Source: an uncultured Desulfomonile sp. (GTDB taxonomy: Bacteria; Desulfobacterota; Desulfomonilia; Desulfomonilales; Desulfomonilaceae). From it: DNA of 64,000 nucleotides. Below are positions 34,766 through 44,375 of this stretch, piece by piece. The stretch covers positions 1 to 64,000 of the forward strand of contig CAJBEZ010000060.1 in NCBI GenBank assembly GCA_903952205.1. The letters are read 5' to 3'. Position 1 is the stretch's first letter. Each line of letters starts with the position of its first letter. Position numbers and translations under genes: made by a program. The notes beneath the pieces are model-generated. The model searched no databases and had not been told where the DNA came from. It saw nothing but the letters and a program-made list of their open reading frames with translations.

Positions 34766-36286
34766 GTGTTCTTACGATACGTTGTTGACATTTATTATAG
34801 AGAGTTCTATACGCATGGGAATACCAATTCAAGGACGTTGTCCTATGGTGATTCACTCTTGAAACATCTTATTTTGATCTGTTGTTTGATCGGCATGATA
34901 TTGGAATCACCCGGACAAATCGAGGCGGTTGGCCCACAAAACAATTCACGTTCAGTGCAAATTAATTCCGGAAATTCTATGGAACCACCGCCATCAACTT
35001 CAGGAGGAAACCCAGATCCTCAGGTGGCAGGGGATCCTCAAACTTCTCCAGAATCTGAATCAGTCCTCCACATGCATTTCAGAAGGGTACGGGATGCAGA
35101 AATAGTAGAGTTTCAGTATGCTGTTGATCAGGAAGAAGAAACAGCCACAGCGGCGGTAAGACTAATGGATCGTCAAACCGCCATCAACTGGCTGGCCGGT
35201 TTCATATCGCTGAAACCTTTGAGTTGTCCATTGAAGAGTCGGGAAGAATGGATCGATGGTATATTGTATGCCGTTGAAAGAAATGGACTTCCTTTATGTA
35301 AGGAAATACTGGGGCTTGTCGCATCGATCATTTCAATCGAGTCAAGCTTTCGCTCTGATCCTTCTGTGGCGGACGCATCGAGGGGAGAGGACATTTCGGC
35401 TTTGTTGGATAGGGCTGAAAAAGATCTGGTCCAAAAATACGGTTCCTGGTTATCTATTCCGCCAGTGCCGCAGCTGTTTCAAAGATATAAAGAAAAGTAC
35501 TACCCGATTCTTGTTCACTGCCAGACAGAGGGAGAAGTGGAGGTAGTGGCTAGACGGATAGCCTCTGACTTAAAGAAGGATGTTTCAATCTTGCCGGAAT
35601 TTATGAAATCACTTGTCAATAAAGAGATTGACAAGGTCACAAATGTGGTCCGCACAAAAGGTTCTATGCAGCTCAATTTTCCTCGGGCCAGGCAGGTTAT
35701 GAAAGACAGGGGCGACATTTTTTCTGATCAGGAACTGTCCGACTATATGTACACAATCCGTGGAGGAGTTGACACAGGGGTCGCAGCCCTCAAGCCCATG
35801 TTCGTTCAATACGCCGCAAGATATGGATCTGCGGGCGATCTGTCCTGGTTGTTTTTCGTCGGCATGGACTACAATTATGGCCCTTTTTCCAGCAGAAACA
35901 TGATTGAACAAATCAGAATAAGAGATCTTTCTTCAATGATGGACCTCCAGATTGACGGAGACCTCCTTCAATATGATGATAAAGGCAATCCCTCTCCTAA
36001 AGAGTCTGAGACGTTAAGAGCCACATCCATTGCATTCCCTCTGATTCCAAAACAGAAAATATTCGATGCGTTTTTGCTTGAAAAAGAACCCCATTATATT
36101 TATTCAGATATTCACCAGTTAATACTCTCGGAACATACGGCGCGCTTTGGCCCTACGCCTTTTGCAGTAATAGGGGAGCTTTGGATGGGAGAAAATTCAA
36201 AGATAAAACATGGCGTAACTTTTAGGACTCGGACATATTTGAACAAACTCGACAAGTATTTGAACGCTATCCCTTGGGACCATTGA
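34766..36286 (+). CDS. DUF1615-family exported protein
   Basis: The protein contains the blocks seen in DUF1615 proteins: WIDGILYAVERNGLPLCKEILGLVASIISIESSFRSDP, then RTKGSMQLNFPRA, FVGMDYNYGPFSSRN, LQIDGDLLQYDDKG and LEKEPHYIYSDIHQLIL. The start is uncertain: GTG 34766 gives a 30-residue lead before a hydrophobic segment (HLILICCLIGMILES) that looks like a signal anchor or signal peptide. The SIES motif near residue 175 recalls lytic transglycosylase-like folds, but activity is unproven. Confidence 0.6.
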   Translation: MFLRYVVDIYYREFYTHGNTNSRTLSYGDSLLKHLILICCLIGMILESPGQIEAVGPQNNSRSVQINSGNSMEPPPSTSGGNPDPQVAGDPQTSPESESVLHMHFRRVRDAEIVEFQYAVDQEEETATAAVRLMDRQTAINWLAGFISLKPLSCPLKSREEWIDGILYAVERNGLPLCKEILGLVASIISIESSFRSDPSVADASRGEDISALLDRAEKDLVQKYGSWLSIPPVPQLFQRYKEKYYPILVHCQTEGEVEVVARRIASDLKKDVSILPEFMKSLVNKEIDKVTNVVRTKGSMQLNFPRARQVMKDRGDIFSDQELSDYMYTIRGGVDTGVAALKPMFVQYAARYGSAGDLSWLFFVGMDYNYGPFSSRNMIEQIRIRDLSSMMDLQIDGDLLQYDDKGNPSPKESETLRATSIAFPLIPKQKIFDAFLLEKEPHYIYSDIHQLILSEHTARFGPTPFAVIGELWMGENSKIKHGVTFRTRTYLNKLDKYLNAIPWDH

Positions 36287-36458
36287 TACTACTCTAATAT
36301 TGCTGCAAAATCCGTAATAGCAAACAGGAGTACACAGGGGAAAAACGATTCTTGACTGTTGACGCCATTTATGCGAAAATTATGCAGATACTGGAATCGC
36401 ATTACGGATTCATCAACATCACGAGAATAATTTCACTTCGGCGCAACTGGCGGTCCGC

Positions 36459-36743
36459 GTGAGCGTAATATTCAAGAAAACAGTTTGCCTCTTATGTCTT
36501 TTAGTCGCACTGGTTTGCTCTAATGCCATTTGTTTCGCGGGAACTTGCCAGGGAACCGATGGTTCGGCCTATTGGTCGACGTTAGCGCACGAGGAGAATT
36601 CGGTCATCGCTAGTGTCATATACATTCCCTACCTTTTATTGCAAATTCCTGTTCGAATAATAGACGCAATAGTTGATCCCAAACCTACCAGTAAAGCCAC
36701 AATGCCGCCTCAAGCTCACAAGGGGCCTAGCGTCCTTCGATAA
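36459..36743 (+). CDS. Small exported protein (94 aa)
   Basis: Starting at GTG 36459, the protein has a clear signal peptide (VCLLCLLVALVCSNAICFAG) followed by a short soluble part with a second hydrophobic stretch (VIYIPYLLLQIPVRIIDAIV). No family is recognised. It lies between the DUF1615 gene and tRNA-Leu and seems to be a single-gene unit. Confidence 0.5.
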   Translation: MSVIFKKTVCLLCLLVALVCSNAICFAGTCQGTDGSAYWSTLAHEENSVIASVIYIPYLLLQIPVRIIDAIVDPKPTSKATMPPQAHKGPSVLR

Positions 36744-36790
36744 CAACTTTTGCTGACGATACCCCTGATTTGCGCCTGTTGAGTTTCGCC

Positions 36791-36819
36791 TTGACAGTGT
36801 CAGCCTAAGATGGGACAAT
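36791..36819 (+). promoter_or_regulatory. Sigma-70 promoter of tRNA-Leu
   Basis: TTGACA (36791-36796), a 17-bp spacer and GACAAT (36814-36819) end 8 bp before the tRNA. Confidence 0.65.
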
Positions 36820-36827
36820 AAATTCGT

Positions 36828-36914
36828 GCCGAAGTGGCGGAAGTGGTAGACGCGCCAGGTTCAGGGTCTGGTGGGCGAAAGCCTGTAGGAGTTCGAGTCT
36901 CCTCTTCGGCACCA
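36828..36914 (+). tRNA. tRNA-Leu (anticodon CAG)
   Basis: An 87-nt cloverleaf with acceptor GCCGAAG/CTTCGGC, a long variable arm, anticodon CAG in CCAGGTTCAGGGTCTGG, T-arm GGAGTTCGAGTCTCC and encoded CCA. Confidence 0.95.
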
Positions 36915-37263
36915 AGAAACCAAGAAAAGCCGACTAAACATTTTCTAAGAGATGTGGGGTGTAATTTCTTACCACCCATCATTAACAACAGGCGTCATAT
37001 CAATCCTGCAAGACAGACATTGAAACCCTAAAGCCCCATATCGGAGAGAATGCGCCAGAGAATTTTACGAGCGGTCGCATCTAGTTTTCTGTTATGAGGG
37101 CTACCATTTGCAAGGCGTGTCAGGAATTTTGTGTAAGGAAGGTTCTTGTGTTTGGTCATGATCTTAATGTCCTTCAAGAACCTACTTAATTAATTACATC
37201 TTCAACACTACGAACCCAGCCGACACAATTGCCTCGAATTGACCGCTGAAAGACGAATTGCTT
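36915..37263. other. Intergenic region downstream of tRNA-Leu
   Basis: No strong gene is seen in this 349-bp stretch apart from a possible 43-codon minus-strand ORF listed separately. No direct repeat of the tRNA 3' end was recognised. Confidence 0.5.
37028..37159 (-). CDS. Possible small basic ORF (43 aa)
   Basis: An ATG-initiated ORF (MTKHKNLPYTKFLTRLANG...) encodes 43 mostly basic residues and ends in LWRILSDMGL. AAGGAC precedes the ATG at a distance of 9 nt. It could be a true small protein, a remnant, or chance. No homology recognised. Confidence 0.25.
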   Translation of the reverse strand: MTKHKNLPYTKFLTRLANGSPHNRKLDATARKILWRILSDMGL

Positions 37264-38055
37264 CTAGTGCGCTTCTGCGGCGAATGAATCAATATTCGAC
37301 GTTCGCCTCATCAGGCGTGCCAGCGAATTCCAGAAGATTTCTACTGATTCCAGAAAATCCGCTTTGTTGAATACCTCGATAGTAACCACACCCCGAAAGT
37401 GTCTGTTAAGAGTGTCCACAATCGGATCAAGTTGAGCTGGGGGCGCGAAAGCAAGGCTCCTATGGTCGGAATCTGAGACCCCATGAAGGTGCACGACCCT
37501 AGCTCTGGGAAGCCATTGCTCCAGATATTTCAGCGCATTATGTCCGTGTTTCCACAAATGGCCAACATCCGGACAACACGAAACAGGAGCAAGGTCCAAT
37601 ATGTGATCAATGATCGAAGGAAGTTGGGTGTCGTGATTCTCAACACAAATTTTAGCAGGATCACCCACCACTTCCATGAGTATTTCCAGAGATTTCAAAG
37701 CATTCCGTTCCCATGTCTTAAAATCATGGTCCGGATCCCTGTATTTTGAATCAAGATGGATTATGTAAGCGTGGGGTTTCAGTCGTCTCGTGGTTTCAAT
37801 CACCGTGATGGCCTTCTCTATAGCCGGATCGTCATCTGCAAGGTACAAATCAAGGGGAAGGTGGGCCGTATAGGTTAAATCATATTCTGACGACAGTTGC
37901 GCTAGTTCGTCGATATCTTCCTCTGATGGAAGACTATTCCAGGTATCGTCCAATTCGAAAAACAGCAACTCAACATCTTGGGTGTGACCCGCAAGGAGCC
38001 GAACATTTGTTATAACGCCGGCTTTGTAAATATACGAGGTCGTTCCTAATCTCAT
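37264..38055 (-). CDS. cbiR: CbiR-like cobamide-remodelling phosphodiesterase/TIM-barrel protein
   Basis: The 263-residue protein has the AP-endonuclease 2-like TIM-barrel look of CbiR (MRLGTTSYIYKAGVITNVRLLAG, ELLFFELDD, LTYTAHLPLDLYL, IHLDSKYRD, CVENHDTQL, CCPDVGHLWKHG, VVHLHGVSDSDH, TIEVFN). CbiR hydrolyses the cobamide nucleotide loop so that the lower ligand can be exchanged. Metal-binding His, Asp and Glu residues are in these blocks. It lies 14 nt upstream of the cobS stop region in a cobalamin context, supporting the call. Confidence 0.75.
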   Translation of the reverse strand: MRLGTTSYIYKAGVITNVRLLAGHTQDVELLFFELDDTWNSLPSEEDIDELAQLSSEYDLTYTAHLPLDLYLADDDPAIEKAITVIETTRRLKPHAYIIHLDSKYRDPDHDFKTWERNALKSLEILMEVVGDPAKICVENHDTQLPSIIDHILDLAPVSCCPDVGHLWKHGHNALKYLEQWLPRARVVHLHGVSDSDHRSLAFAPPAQLDPIVDTLNRHFRGVVTIEVFNKADFLESVEIFWNSLARLMRRTSNIDSFAAEAH

Positions 38056-38068
38056 TACGTTATTTTTC

Positions 38069-38773
38069 CTATTTAATACAAAGTATTATTAACACTGTCA
38101 CTTCAACTAATTCACAAATAGATCCCAGGACGTCACCATTAACAAAACCGATCCTGGATTCAGCAAGTCGCCGGAACCAAGACGCTGCCGCGTAAGCGGC
38201 TGCAATCGACAGTAGGCCTGCCAGTCCCGCAAATAATCCCGCTACTATAGAGAATCCCCTGCAGAAATTGCAAGACCTACGTTCAACCCCTTCAAGAAAG
38301 GCGGCGGCCATGCCTGATTCAGAGGTCATGGAGCCTCGTGACGCCAATATCATCATTGACCTTCCCATAATAGGGGCGATAAAAATCCCCACAGCCGGCG
38401 ACGTCATGGTCATAAGCGTTACGACCTTCGTTGTGAGCAATAAAATCAGGGCGATAGCGCCAAACGATCCAAGTCTGGAATCTTTTAATATCTCAACGCG
38501 CCTTTCAGCGGGTACCGCTGCGCCTAACGCGTCCCAGGAATCTGTCCATCCATCTAGATGAAGGCCTCCAGTTATAACCACCCAGAGGATCAGCGCCAGT
38601 ATTGCCGAGACGGACTGAGGCATAAATATGGAACACATACAGTAAAACAGCGCCAGGGAAATCCCTATAAACATTCCGACTATTGGAAACGCCCAAGCCG
38701 CTTTCCCGACTTCTCTCATATCAGGAGGCGGTGAAACCGAGGTTCTAATCAGGGTCAGAAAGCCTGTTACCAC
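38069..38773 (-). CDS. cobS: Cobalamin-5'-phosphate synthase (adenosylcobinamide-GDP ribazoletransferase)
   Basis: This membrane enzyme joins alpha-ribazole(-phosphate) to activated cobinamide, the last major step of B12 assembly. Signature blocks are GGLHLDGWTDSWDALGA, RRVEILKDSRLGSFGAIAL and multiple membrane helices. The start is chosen as GTG 38773 (VVTGFLTLIRTSVSPP), which gives 234 residues, normal for the family; the open frame extends further upstream but into unrelated sequence. Confidence 0.88.
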   Translation of the reverse strand: MVTGFLTLIRTSVSPPPDMREVGKAAWAFPIVGMFIGISLALFYCMCSIFMPQSVSAILALILWVVITGGLHLDGWTDSWDALGAAVPAERRVEILKDSRLGSFGAIALILLLTTKVVTLMTMTSPAVGIFIAPIMGRSMMILASRGSMTSESGMAAAFLEGVERRSCNFCRGFSIVAGLFAGLAGLLSIAAAYAAASWFRRLAESRIGFVNGDVLGSICELVEVTVLIILCIK

Positions 38774-38811
38774 CTTTATGTGCCTTAAATAATTTTCAGG
38801 GCAGGATCCGC

Positions 38812-39528
38812 CTAACAACAGCAGCCTCCATGCGAAGCCGTGTGTGTGCGATGATAGACAGAAACCAGTTTGAGAAAATTCCCAAATATAGTTTTGGCGC
38901 ATGACAAGAATTGGCGTTCAATCTTGTCCATTCTATCCAGAATGAGATCTTTTCGTGGATCTTGCGCAAACCATTCTCCAAGCATTTCTCTGGTCACTTC
39001 GACGTGGAACTGAAGTCCATAGGCTGACCCGAATTTTAGGGCCTGATGAGGACATGAACGTGAAGTTGCAAGCAAACCACCTCCAACCGGAATCTGAAAC
39101 ATGTCTCCATGCCATTGAAAGACTTCGAGTTGGTTGGGCAACCCGATCAGAAGCCTATCGGAGCGTCCTAATTGAGTGAATTCAACATTTAACCACCCAA
39201 CTTCTTCTTTGGGAGACTTAACGACTCTTGCCCCTGCCGCCTTGGCAATCATTTGCGCCCCCAAGCAAACGCCCAGGATTGGAATCTTCAAACCTATCGC
39301 CTTCTTGAGAAGTGAAGTTTCATGCCTTAAGAAAGGATACCGGTCTTCTTCATAGACATTCATAGGGCCGCCCATTGATATTATGGCGTCATATTCCAGT
39401 GCGTTTGATGGAATTCCAACACCGTCGCAAAGCCGGATAATTTTTATTCCAACACCTCTGGAAGATAAGAAAGAGCCAATTGTTCCCGGTCCCTCGTTTG
39501 CATAATGTTGGAGTATCAGTGCGTTCAC
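38812..39528 (-). CDS. Class I glutamine amidotransferase (GMP-synthase-like)
   Basis: The 238-residue protein has the catalytic Cys in GVCLGAQMIAKAAGARV, and the His/Glu pair in YGLQFHVEVTREML. Proteins of this kind hydrolyse glutamine or gamma-glutamyl compounds; the partner or substrate here is not clear. It starts at GTG 39528 and overlaps the nadE stop by 4 nt. Confidence 0.85.
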   Translation of the reverse strand: MNALILQHYANEGPGTIGSFLSSRGVGIKIIRLCDGVGIPSNALEYDAIISMGGPMNVYEEDRYPFLRHETSLLKKAIGLKIPILGVCLGAQMIAKAAGARVVKSPKEEVGWLNVEFTQLGRSDRLLIGLPNQLEVFQWHGDMFQIPVGGGLLATSRSCPHQALKFGSAYGLQFHVEVTREMLGEWFAQDPRKDLILDRMDKIERQFLSCAKTIFGNFLKLVSVYHRTHTASHGGCCC

Positions 39529-41243
39529 TTTTCGTTTCCCTTTTGTACATAATTCTTGTGTAGATTCGTTATAGGAAGACGTCTGTCCTTACCAAACGCT
39601 TTTGGCGTGATTTTTACACCTGGTGGCGCTTGGCGTCTCTTGTATTCATTCAAATCCACCATTCGCACAACTTCTCGCACAACTTCTTTCGGGTATCCGA
39701 GAATCTCGTCGCATGATTTGTCTTCTTCGACGTATCCCTTCAAGATCGGGTCCAAAATTGCGTATGGAGGTAAGGAGTCCTCGTCTTTTTGGTTCGGTCT
39801 AAGTTCTGCCGTTGGTGGTCTTTTTACGATTGAATCGGGAATTATATCTCTATCGGCTTTTTTATTCACATATTCGGACAATTCGTAGACCAATGTCTTG
39901 GGAACGTCTTTGATAACAGCGAATCCACCGGCTGTGTCACCATAAAGAGTGCAATAACCGACCGCGGTTTCACTTTTGTTTCCCGTAGTTAGTACGAGCC
40001 AGCCAAATCGGTTGGATAGCGCCATAAGGATGGCGCCCCTAATCCTGGCCTGGAGGTTCTCTCCTTCGAGCCCTATCGAACCGTGCCCGAATGGCTCCTG
40101 CAGCGCTCTTAGATAACTGGCGAGGATGTCGGCTATTGGAACGGTGATCAGCTTGATACCCAGATTCTCAGCGAGAAGACCAGCGTCGGAGAGTGTCTCC
40201 GTTGATGTGAACTCGGATGGCATTGTCACTCCAATTACGCAGTTAGCTCCCAGCGCTTCAACCGCAATTGCCGCAGTCAGCGCCGAATCTACGCCACCGC
40301 TAAGGCCAATGACAACACTCTTGAATCCGTTCTTTCTAACGTAATCACCAACTCCAAGTGTTAGAGCCTGGAAGATCTCCTCAATTTCGCCAAGTTCCTC
40401 AGAAACGATTGGGGGCCCGAGTTTCGGCATGCGCCTATTAGCGATGGGAGTGATCTCTACGCATGTATGGCCCATATTCCACAGCGTGTTGGGTTTTGGC
40501 TTGGGCGAAATCTCAATATCAGTGACAAGAAGGTCCTCTTTGAAACGAGCCGCTGAAGAGATCAGTTCCCCGGATCTGTCGACAACAAAACTACCGCCGT
40601 CGAAAACCAACTCATCCTGTCCTCCGACTAAATTGTTGAAGAAAAGGACGCAATCGGCCCTCTTGGCAAAACGTGAGGCAATCCCTTTTCTGATCTGGTA
40701 TTTCCCTGCGAAGAACGGTGAGCCGGATATATTCAGCACTACATCCGCCGCGTTGTTGAGGGCGCATGACTCGGTCCCTGAACCCTGAATCCAGATGTCT
40801 TCGCAAATCGTTACAGAGATTCTGATCCCTGAGATATCGAAAAGAAAACAATTTGTTCCGGGTGTAAAGTACCTTTTTTCGTCGAATACCCCGTAGTTCG
40901 GCAGCTCGATTTTGTGATAAATCCCGGCAATTTTTCCTCCGGATAATAGGGCCGCCGCATTTCTAACAGAATTGTCGACCAGGTCAGCAAACCCCACAAG
41001 GGCCGTAATCCCCACACAGTCATGAGCCAGATCGTTAAGGGCGTCGAGGTTGTCGGAAAGGAACCCGCGCCTTAGTAACAGGTCTTCTGGTGGGTAGCCG
41101 GTCAACGCGAGTTCAGGAAAAGTAACGAGATCGGCCCCTGTCAACATAGCCGATTCAATTTGCGAAAAGATCTTTTCAAAATTTTGGTTTATATCGCCGA
41201 CGGTAGGGTTTATCTGAGCCTGCGCTATTCTTAAGGTTTTCAT
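39525..41243 (-). CDS. nadE: Glutamine-dependent NAD+ synthetase
   Basis: The 572-residue enzyme amidates nicotinic acid adenine dinucleotide to NAD+. The N-terminal nitrilase-type glutaminase domain has Glu in TFPELALTGYPPEDLL, Lys in YHKIELPNYGVFDEKRYF and Cys in VTICEDIW. The C-terminal synthetase has the PP-loop SGGVDSALTAAIA and TTGNKSE. It forms a pair with the downstream amidotransferase gene. Confidence 0.95.
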   Translation of the reverse strand: MKTLRIAQAQINPTVGDINQNFEKIFSQIESAMLTGADLVTFPELALTGYPPEDLLLRRGFLSDNLDALNDLAHDCVGITALVGFADLVDNSVRNAAALLSGGKIAGIYHKIELPNYGVFDEKRYFTPGTNCFLFDISGIRISVTICEDIWIQGSGTESCALNNAADVVLNISGSPFFAGKYQIRKGIASRFAKRADCVLFFNNLVGGQDELVFDGGSFVVDRSGELISSAARFKEDLLVTDIEISPKPKPNTLWNMGHTCVEITPIANRRMPKLGPPIVSEELGEIEEIFQALTLGVGDYVRKNGFKSVVIGLSGGVDSALTAAIAVEALGANCVIGVTMPSEFTSTETLSDAGLLAENLGIKLITVPIADILASYLRALQEPFGHGSIGLEGENLQARIRGAILMALSNRFGWLVLTTGNKSETAVGYCTLYGDTAGGFAVIKDVPKTLVYELSEYVNKKADRDIIPDSIVKRPPTAELRPNQKDEDSLPPYAILDPILKGYVEEDKSCDEILGYPKEVVREVVRMVDLNEYKRRQAPPGVKITPKAFGKDRRLPITNLHKNYVQKGNEK

Positions 41244-41352
41244 ATACGTTGTGCCTCTGAGCTAAAGTCGTCGAACAGCAAGCGCTAAATCGTGTCCTCA
41301 TGATTGTAACATATCTTTTGGCTGAGAGGCGCTCCGACACAAGCTTTGAACA

Positions 41353-41395
41353 AATTGGCCGTCACGGTCTACAATAGTGATCAGGACGGCCAATT
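41353..41395. repeat. Perfect 11-bp inverted repeat downstream of glnA
   Basis: AATTGGCCGTC (41353-41363) and GACGGCCAATT (41385-41395) can form a stem with a 21-nt loop just past the glnA stop. It lacks a strong T tract and may be a weak terminator, mRNA 3' stabiliser or binding site. Confidence 0.6.
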
Positions 41396-41449
41396 GAAAG
41401 GCGCAGGTCTGGTTAGACAGGAAACCTGTGTGAAGTTTTGGAATGGCGC

Positions 41450-42862
41450 TTAAATGTCATAGTACAGTGCGAACTCATACGGATGAGGTCTCATGCGGAC
41501 GGGGTTCAATTCAGCCTCCGTCTTGTACTCAATCCACTTATCAATAACATCCTGTGTGAATACGTCACCTTTGAGAAGGAATTCATGATCGGCCTCAAGG
41601 GCTTTGAGAGCCTCTGCTAGACTGCCGGGTGTCGACGGCACATCTTTGAGTTCTTCAGGGGACAGCGAGTAGATGTCCTTATCCAAAGGCTGCCCGGGGT
41701 CGAGTTTGTTTTCAATCCCGTCAAGAACGGCCATCATCAACGCGCTGAAAGCGAGGTATCCATTACATGAAGGATCCGGAGTTCGATATTCGATCCTCTT
41801 TGCCTTAGGAGAAGCGCTATACATCGGTATTCTACAGCAAGCCGACCTGTTTCTAGAAGAGTACGCCAAATTAACCGGGGCCTCAAATCCTGGAACGAGC
41901 CTTTTGTAAGAGTTCGTTGTAGGATTGCATATTCCACAAAGAGCTGGAGCGTGTTTCAGGATTCCTCCGATTGCCCAAAGAGCCATTTGAGACATCCCAG
42001 CATACTTGTCGCCGGCGAACAGAGGTTCACCACCTTTCCAAATACTAATGTGAGTGTGCATGCCGGACCCGTTATCTTCAAAAAGAGGTTTAGGCATGAA
42101 CGTGACGGTTTTGTTGTAACGTTTCGCCACATTCTTGAGAACATACTTGAACCACATCAGTTGATCGCCCATCTGGAGAAGAGGCTTGAATTTCATGTCG
42201 ATCTCAGCCTGGCCGGCTGTGGCGACTTCGTGATGCTGAGCTTCTATGGTTATGCCGAGGCTCTCGAGCGTTAGAACCATTTCAGTTCTGAGATCCTGCT
42301 GAGAATCTGTTGGGGATACAGGGAAATAGCCCTCTTTGTGTCTTGGCTTGTAACCCAGGTTTGGTTCTTCTTCACGGCCGGTGTTCCAGACGCCTTCGAT
42401 AGAATCAACCTGATGAAATCCATGATTGGATCCATAACTGTAACGAACGTCGTCAAAAATAAAGAACTCGGCCTCCGGGCCAATGAACGCAATATCGCCT
42501 ATCTTTGTATATTTAAGATAGGCTTCAGCCTTATGGGCTATGTTCCTCGGGTCTCGGGTGTATCTTTCTTTTGTGACCGGGTCCACTATGTCGCAAATCA
42601 ATGACATTGTCGGGTGCTCCATAAAAGGATCCATCACCGCTGTGGACGGGTCAGGGATGACCAACATGTCCGATGCGTTTATCGGCTGCCAACCACGAAT
42701 CGATGATCCATCAAACCCAAACCCTTCTTCAAATGAATCTTCCTCCAGTTCATGCAAAGGCACACTGAAATGCTGCCACATGCCAGGAAAATCCATGAAC
42801 TTGAGGTCGACCATCACTGCGTTATTCTCTTTCGCGAATTCCAAGACTTCTTTCGGTTCCAT
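41450..42862 (-). CDS. glnA: Glutamine synthetase, type I
   Basis: The 470-residue enzyme condenses glutamate and ammonia. Family motifs are [54 protein letters not shown] and NRSACCRIP. The C-terminal [11 protein letters not shown] carries the adenylylation Tyr of GSI-beta enzymes, so activity is probably controlled by GlnE. AAGGAG precedes the ATG. No sigma-54 promoter was found in the 172-bp gap upstream, so it may be read from amtB. Confidence 0.97.
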   Translation of the reverse strand: MEPKEVLEFAKENNAVMVDLKFMDFPGMWQHFSVPLHELEEDSFEEGFGFDGSSIRGWQPINASDMLVIPDPSTAVMDPFMEHPTMSLICDIVDPVTKERYTRDPRNIAHKAEAYLKYTKIGDIAFIGPEAEFFIFDDVRYSYGSNHGFHQVDSIEGVWNTGREEEPNLGYKPRHKEGYFPVSPTDSQQDLRTEMVLTLESLGITIEAQHHEVATAGQAEIDMKFKPLLQMGDQLMWFKYVLKNVAKRYNKTVTFMPKPLFEDNGSGMHTHISIWKGGEPLFAGDKYAGMSQMALWAIGGILKHAPALCGICNPTTNSYKRLVPGFEAPVNLAYSSRNRSACCRIPMYSASPKAKRIEYRTPDPSCNGYLAFSALMMAVLDGIENKLDPGQPLDKDIYSLSPEELKDVPSTPGSLAEALKALEADHEFLLKGDVFTQDVIDKWIEYKTEAELNPVRMRPHPYEFALYYDI

Positions 42863-42901
42863 TCATTAACTCCTTTTTCTTGCTTCCTTTAACTAAACAA
42901 A

Positions 42902-42919
42902 CGGTCATTTGCCTGACCG
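42902..42919. repeat. Short inverted repeat upstream of glnA
   Basis: CGGTCA-TTTGCC-TGACCG is a perfect 6-bp inverted repeat between amtB and glnA, followed on the minus strand by TTTGTTTAG. It could be a weak attenuator or an operator. Confidence 0.4.
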
Positions 42920-43034
42920 AGTTCATCTTTATCTTCTCGATTAATTGATTTACCAATAAAGACTTGAGCGCCACCTCCACATGAATGGGTTAAATTCCGG
43001 CCATTTCCCCCACGGTAAACATGGTCGGGTGGGT

Positions 43035-44246
43035 CTAGATGTTGTATCCGACCTCGCCATGAGCGCTAGTGTCAACACCCAGCTCTTCATCTTCATAGCC
43101 AACTCTCAACCCCATCACAAACTTGATCGCATAGAGCAACAAAGCCGTCATTAATCCGCTGTAAGTCAATACCGCCACTATACCGACAAGTTGTACCAAA
43201 AACTGATTGGTGTCGCCAAAAAGCAGCCCATTAGCGCCCTCAGGGTTAATGATTTTTGAAGCGAACAGACCTGTGCACAAGGTGCCCCATATCCCTCCAA
43301 CTCCGTGAATGCCGACAACATCGAGTGAATCGTCATATCCGAGTTTATCTTTGACCAACACAGCCAGGTAACAGATTACTCCTGCTACACCTCCTATGAC
43401 CAAAGCGGCCTCGAATCCAACATAACCGCAGGCCGGGGTAATTGAACCAAGTCCAGCCACGGCTCCTGAGGCCAAACCCAAAGTAGTGGGTTTTCCTCTC
43501 AACATCCATTCCGCCGCAACCCACGTCATTGAACCGATAGCCGCTGCCATGTGCGTGACTATAAACGCGTTAGCCGCCACTCCATCCACGGCAAGTCGAC
43601 TGCCTGCGTTAAAACCGAACCATCCAAACCAGAGAATTCCAATGCCAAAGAGCGTGAGTGTCAAGTTGTGCGGAATAAACGCTCTAGTTCCATATCCCTT
43701 ACGTTTCCCCACCACAAGAGCCGCAACCAGGGCTGCCACCCCACAATTAAGATGAACCACAAGGCCTCCGGCGAAATCAAGGATTCCCATCTTCGAGAGC
43801 CAACCACCACCCCAGACCCAGTGACATATGGGAGCATATACAACTGTCATCCAGAGGATAGTGAAAATAATAAAGGGCCCGAACCTCATTCGCTCGGCGA
43901 AGGCTCCAGAAATTAGAGCGGGAGTAATGATCACAAACATTCCCTGAAATGCAAAAAAGACGGAATGCGGGATCGTAAGCCCCTCCTTAACTTCTGATCC
44001 TACGCCATGCCCCATGAAATGGGAGAGATTACCGATGAATCCTCCCACATCCGGCCCGAAAGAAAGAGAGTATCCGCAAACCAACCAGAAAATAGAGGCT
44101 AGACCCATGAGAAAAAAACTGTGCATCATCGTGGAAAGAACATTCTTGGATCTAGTCAAGCCACCATAAAAAATCGCCAAGCCCGGGGTCATGAGCAAAA
44201 CCAACGCTGCGCAGATCATGACAAAAGCTGTGTCGGCCGCGTTCAT
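43035..44246 (-). CDS. amtB: Ammonium transporter (first copy)
   Basis: The 403-residue, multi-helix protein has Amt signatures (MTPGLAIFYGGLTRSKNVL, FAGGLVVHLNCGVAALVAALVVG, FNAGSRL, DVVGIHGVGGIWGTL). The twin pore His in these blocks are conserved. Start ATG 44246 is chosen for GAGGAGGT 7 nt upstream. The GAGGAGG is one arm of a perfect 10-bp inverted repeat in the leader that would hide it. A sigma-54 promoter lies at 44376-44392. It has no glnK directly downstream, unlike the second copy. Confidence 0.95.
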   Translation of the reverse strand: MNAADTAFVMICAALVLLMTPGLAIFYGGLTRSKNVLSTMMHSFFLMGLASIFWLVCGYSLSFGPDVGGFIGNLSHFMGHGVGSEVKEGLTIPHSVFFAFQGMFVIITPALISGAFAERMRFGPFIIFTILWMTVVYAPICHWVWGGGWLSKMGILDFAGGLVVHLNCGVAALVAALVVGKRKGYGTRAFIPHNLTLTLFGIGILWFGWFGFNAGSRLAVDGVAANAFIVTHMAAAIGSMTWVAAEWMLRGKPTTLGLASGAVAGLGSITPACGYVGFEAALVIGGVAGVICYLAVLVKDKLGYDDSLDVVGIHGVGGIWGTLCTGLFASKIINPEGANGLLFGDTNQFLVQLVGIVAVLTYSGLMTALLLYAIKFVMGLRVGYEDEELGVDTSAHGEVGYNI

Positions 44247-44251
44247 GTAAT

Positions 44252-44296
44252 GTACCTCCTCAGGAATTATTCCAGGCCTTTTCAAGGAGGAGGTAC
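44252..44296 (-). promoter_or_regulatory. Leader hairpin burying the amtB ribosome-binding site
   Basis: On the minus-strand RNA GTACCTCCTC (44287-44296) can pair perfectly with GAGGAGGTAC (44252-44261), the latter containing the Shine-Dalgarno 7 nt before the ATG. The 25-nt loop holds a smaller GGAAT/ATTCC stem. The structure would repress translation unless opened. Confidence 0.6.
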
Positions 44297-44375
44297 GCCG
44301 GCGATCACCTGACCAACTGAACAAGGCCCGAACCTGAATCCGGAAAGTGATCCGAATTCACAATTCTGCCAATCG

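Noticed and set aside
43486-43916. Plus-strand ORFs opposite amtB
   Set aside because: They are reverse-complement shadows of the conserved Amt gene.
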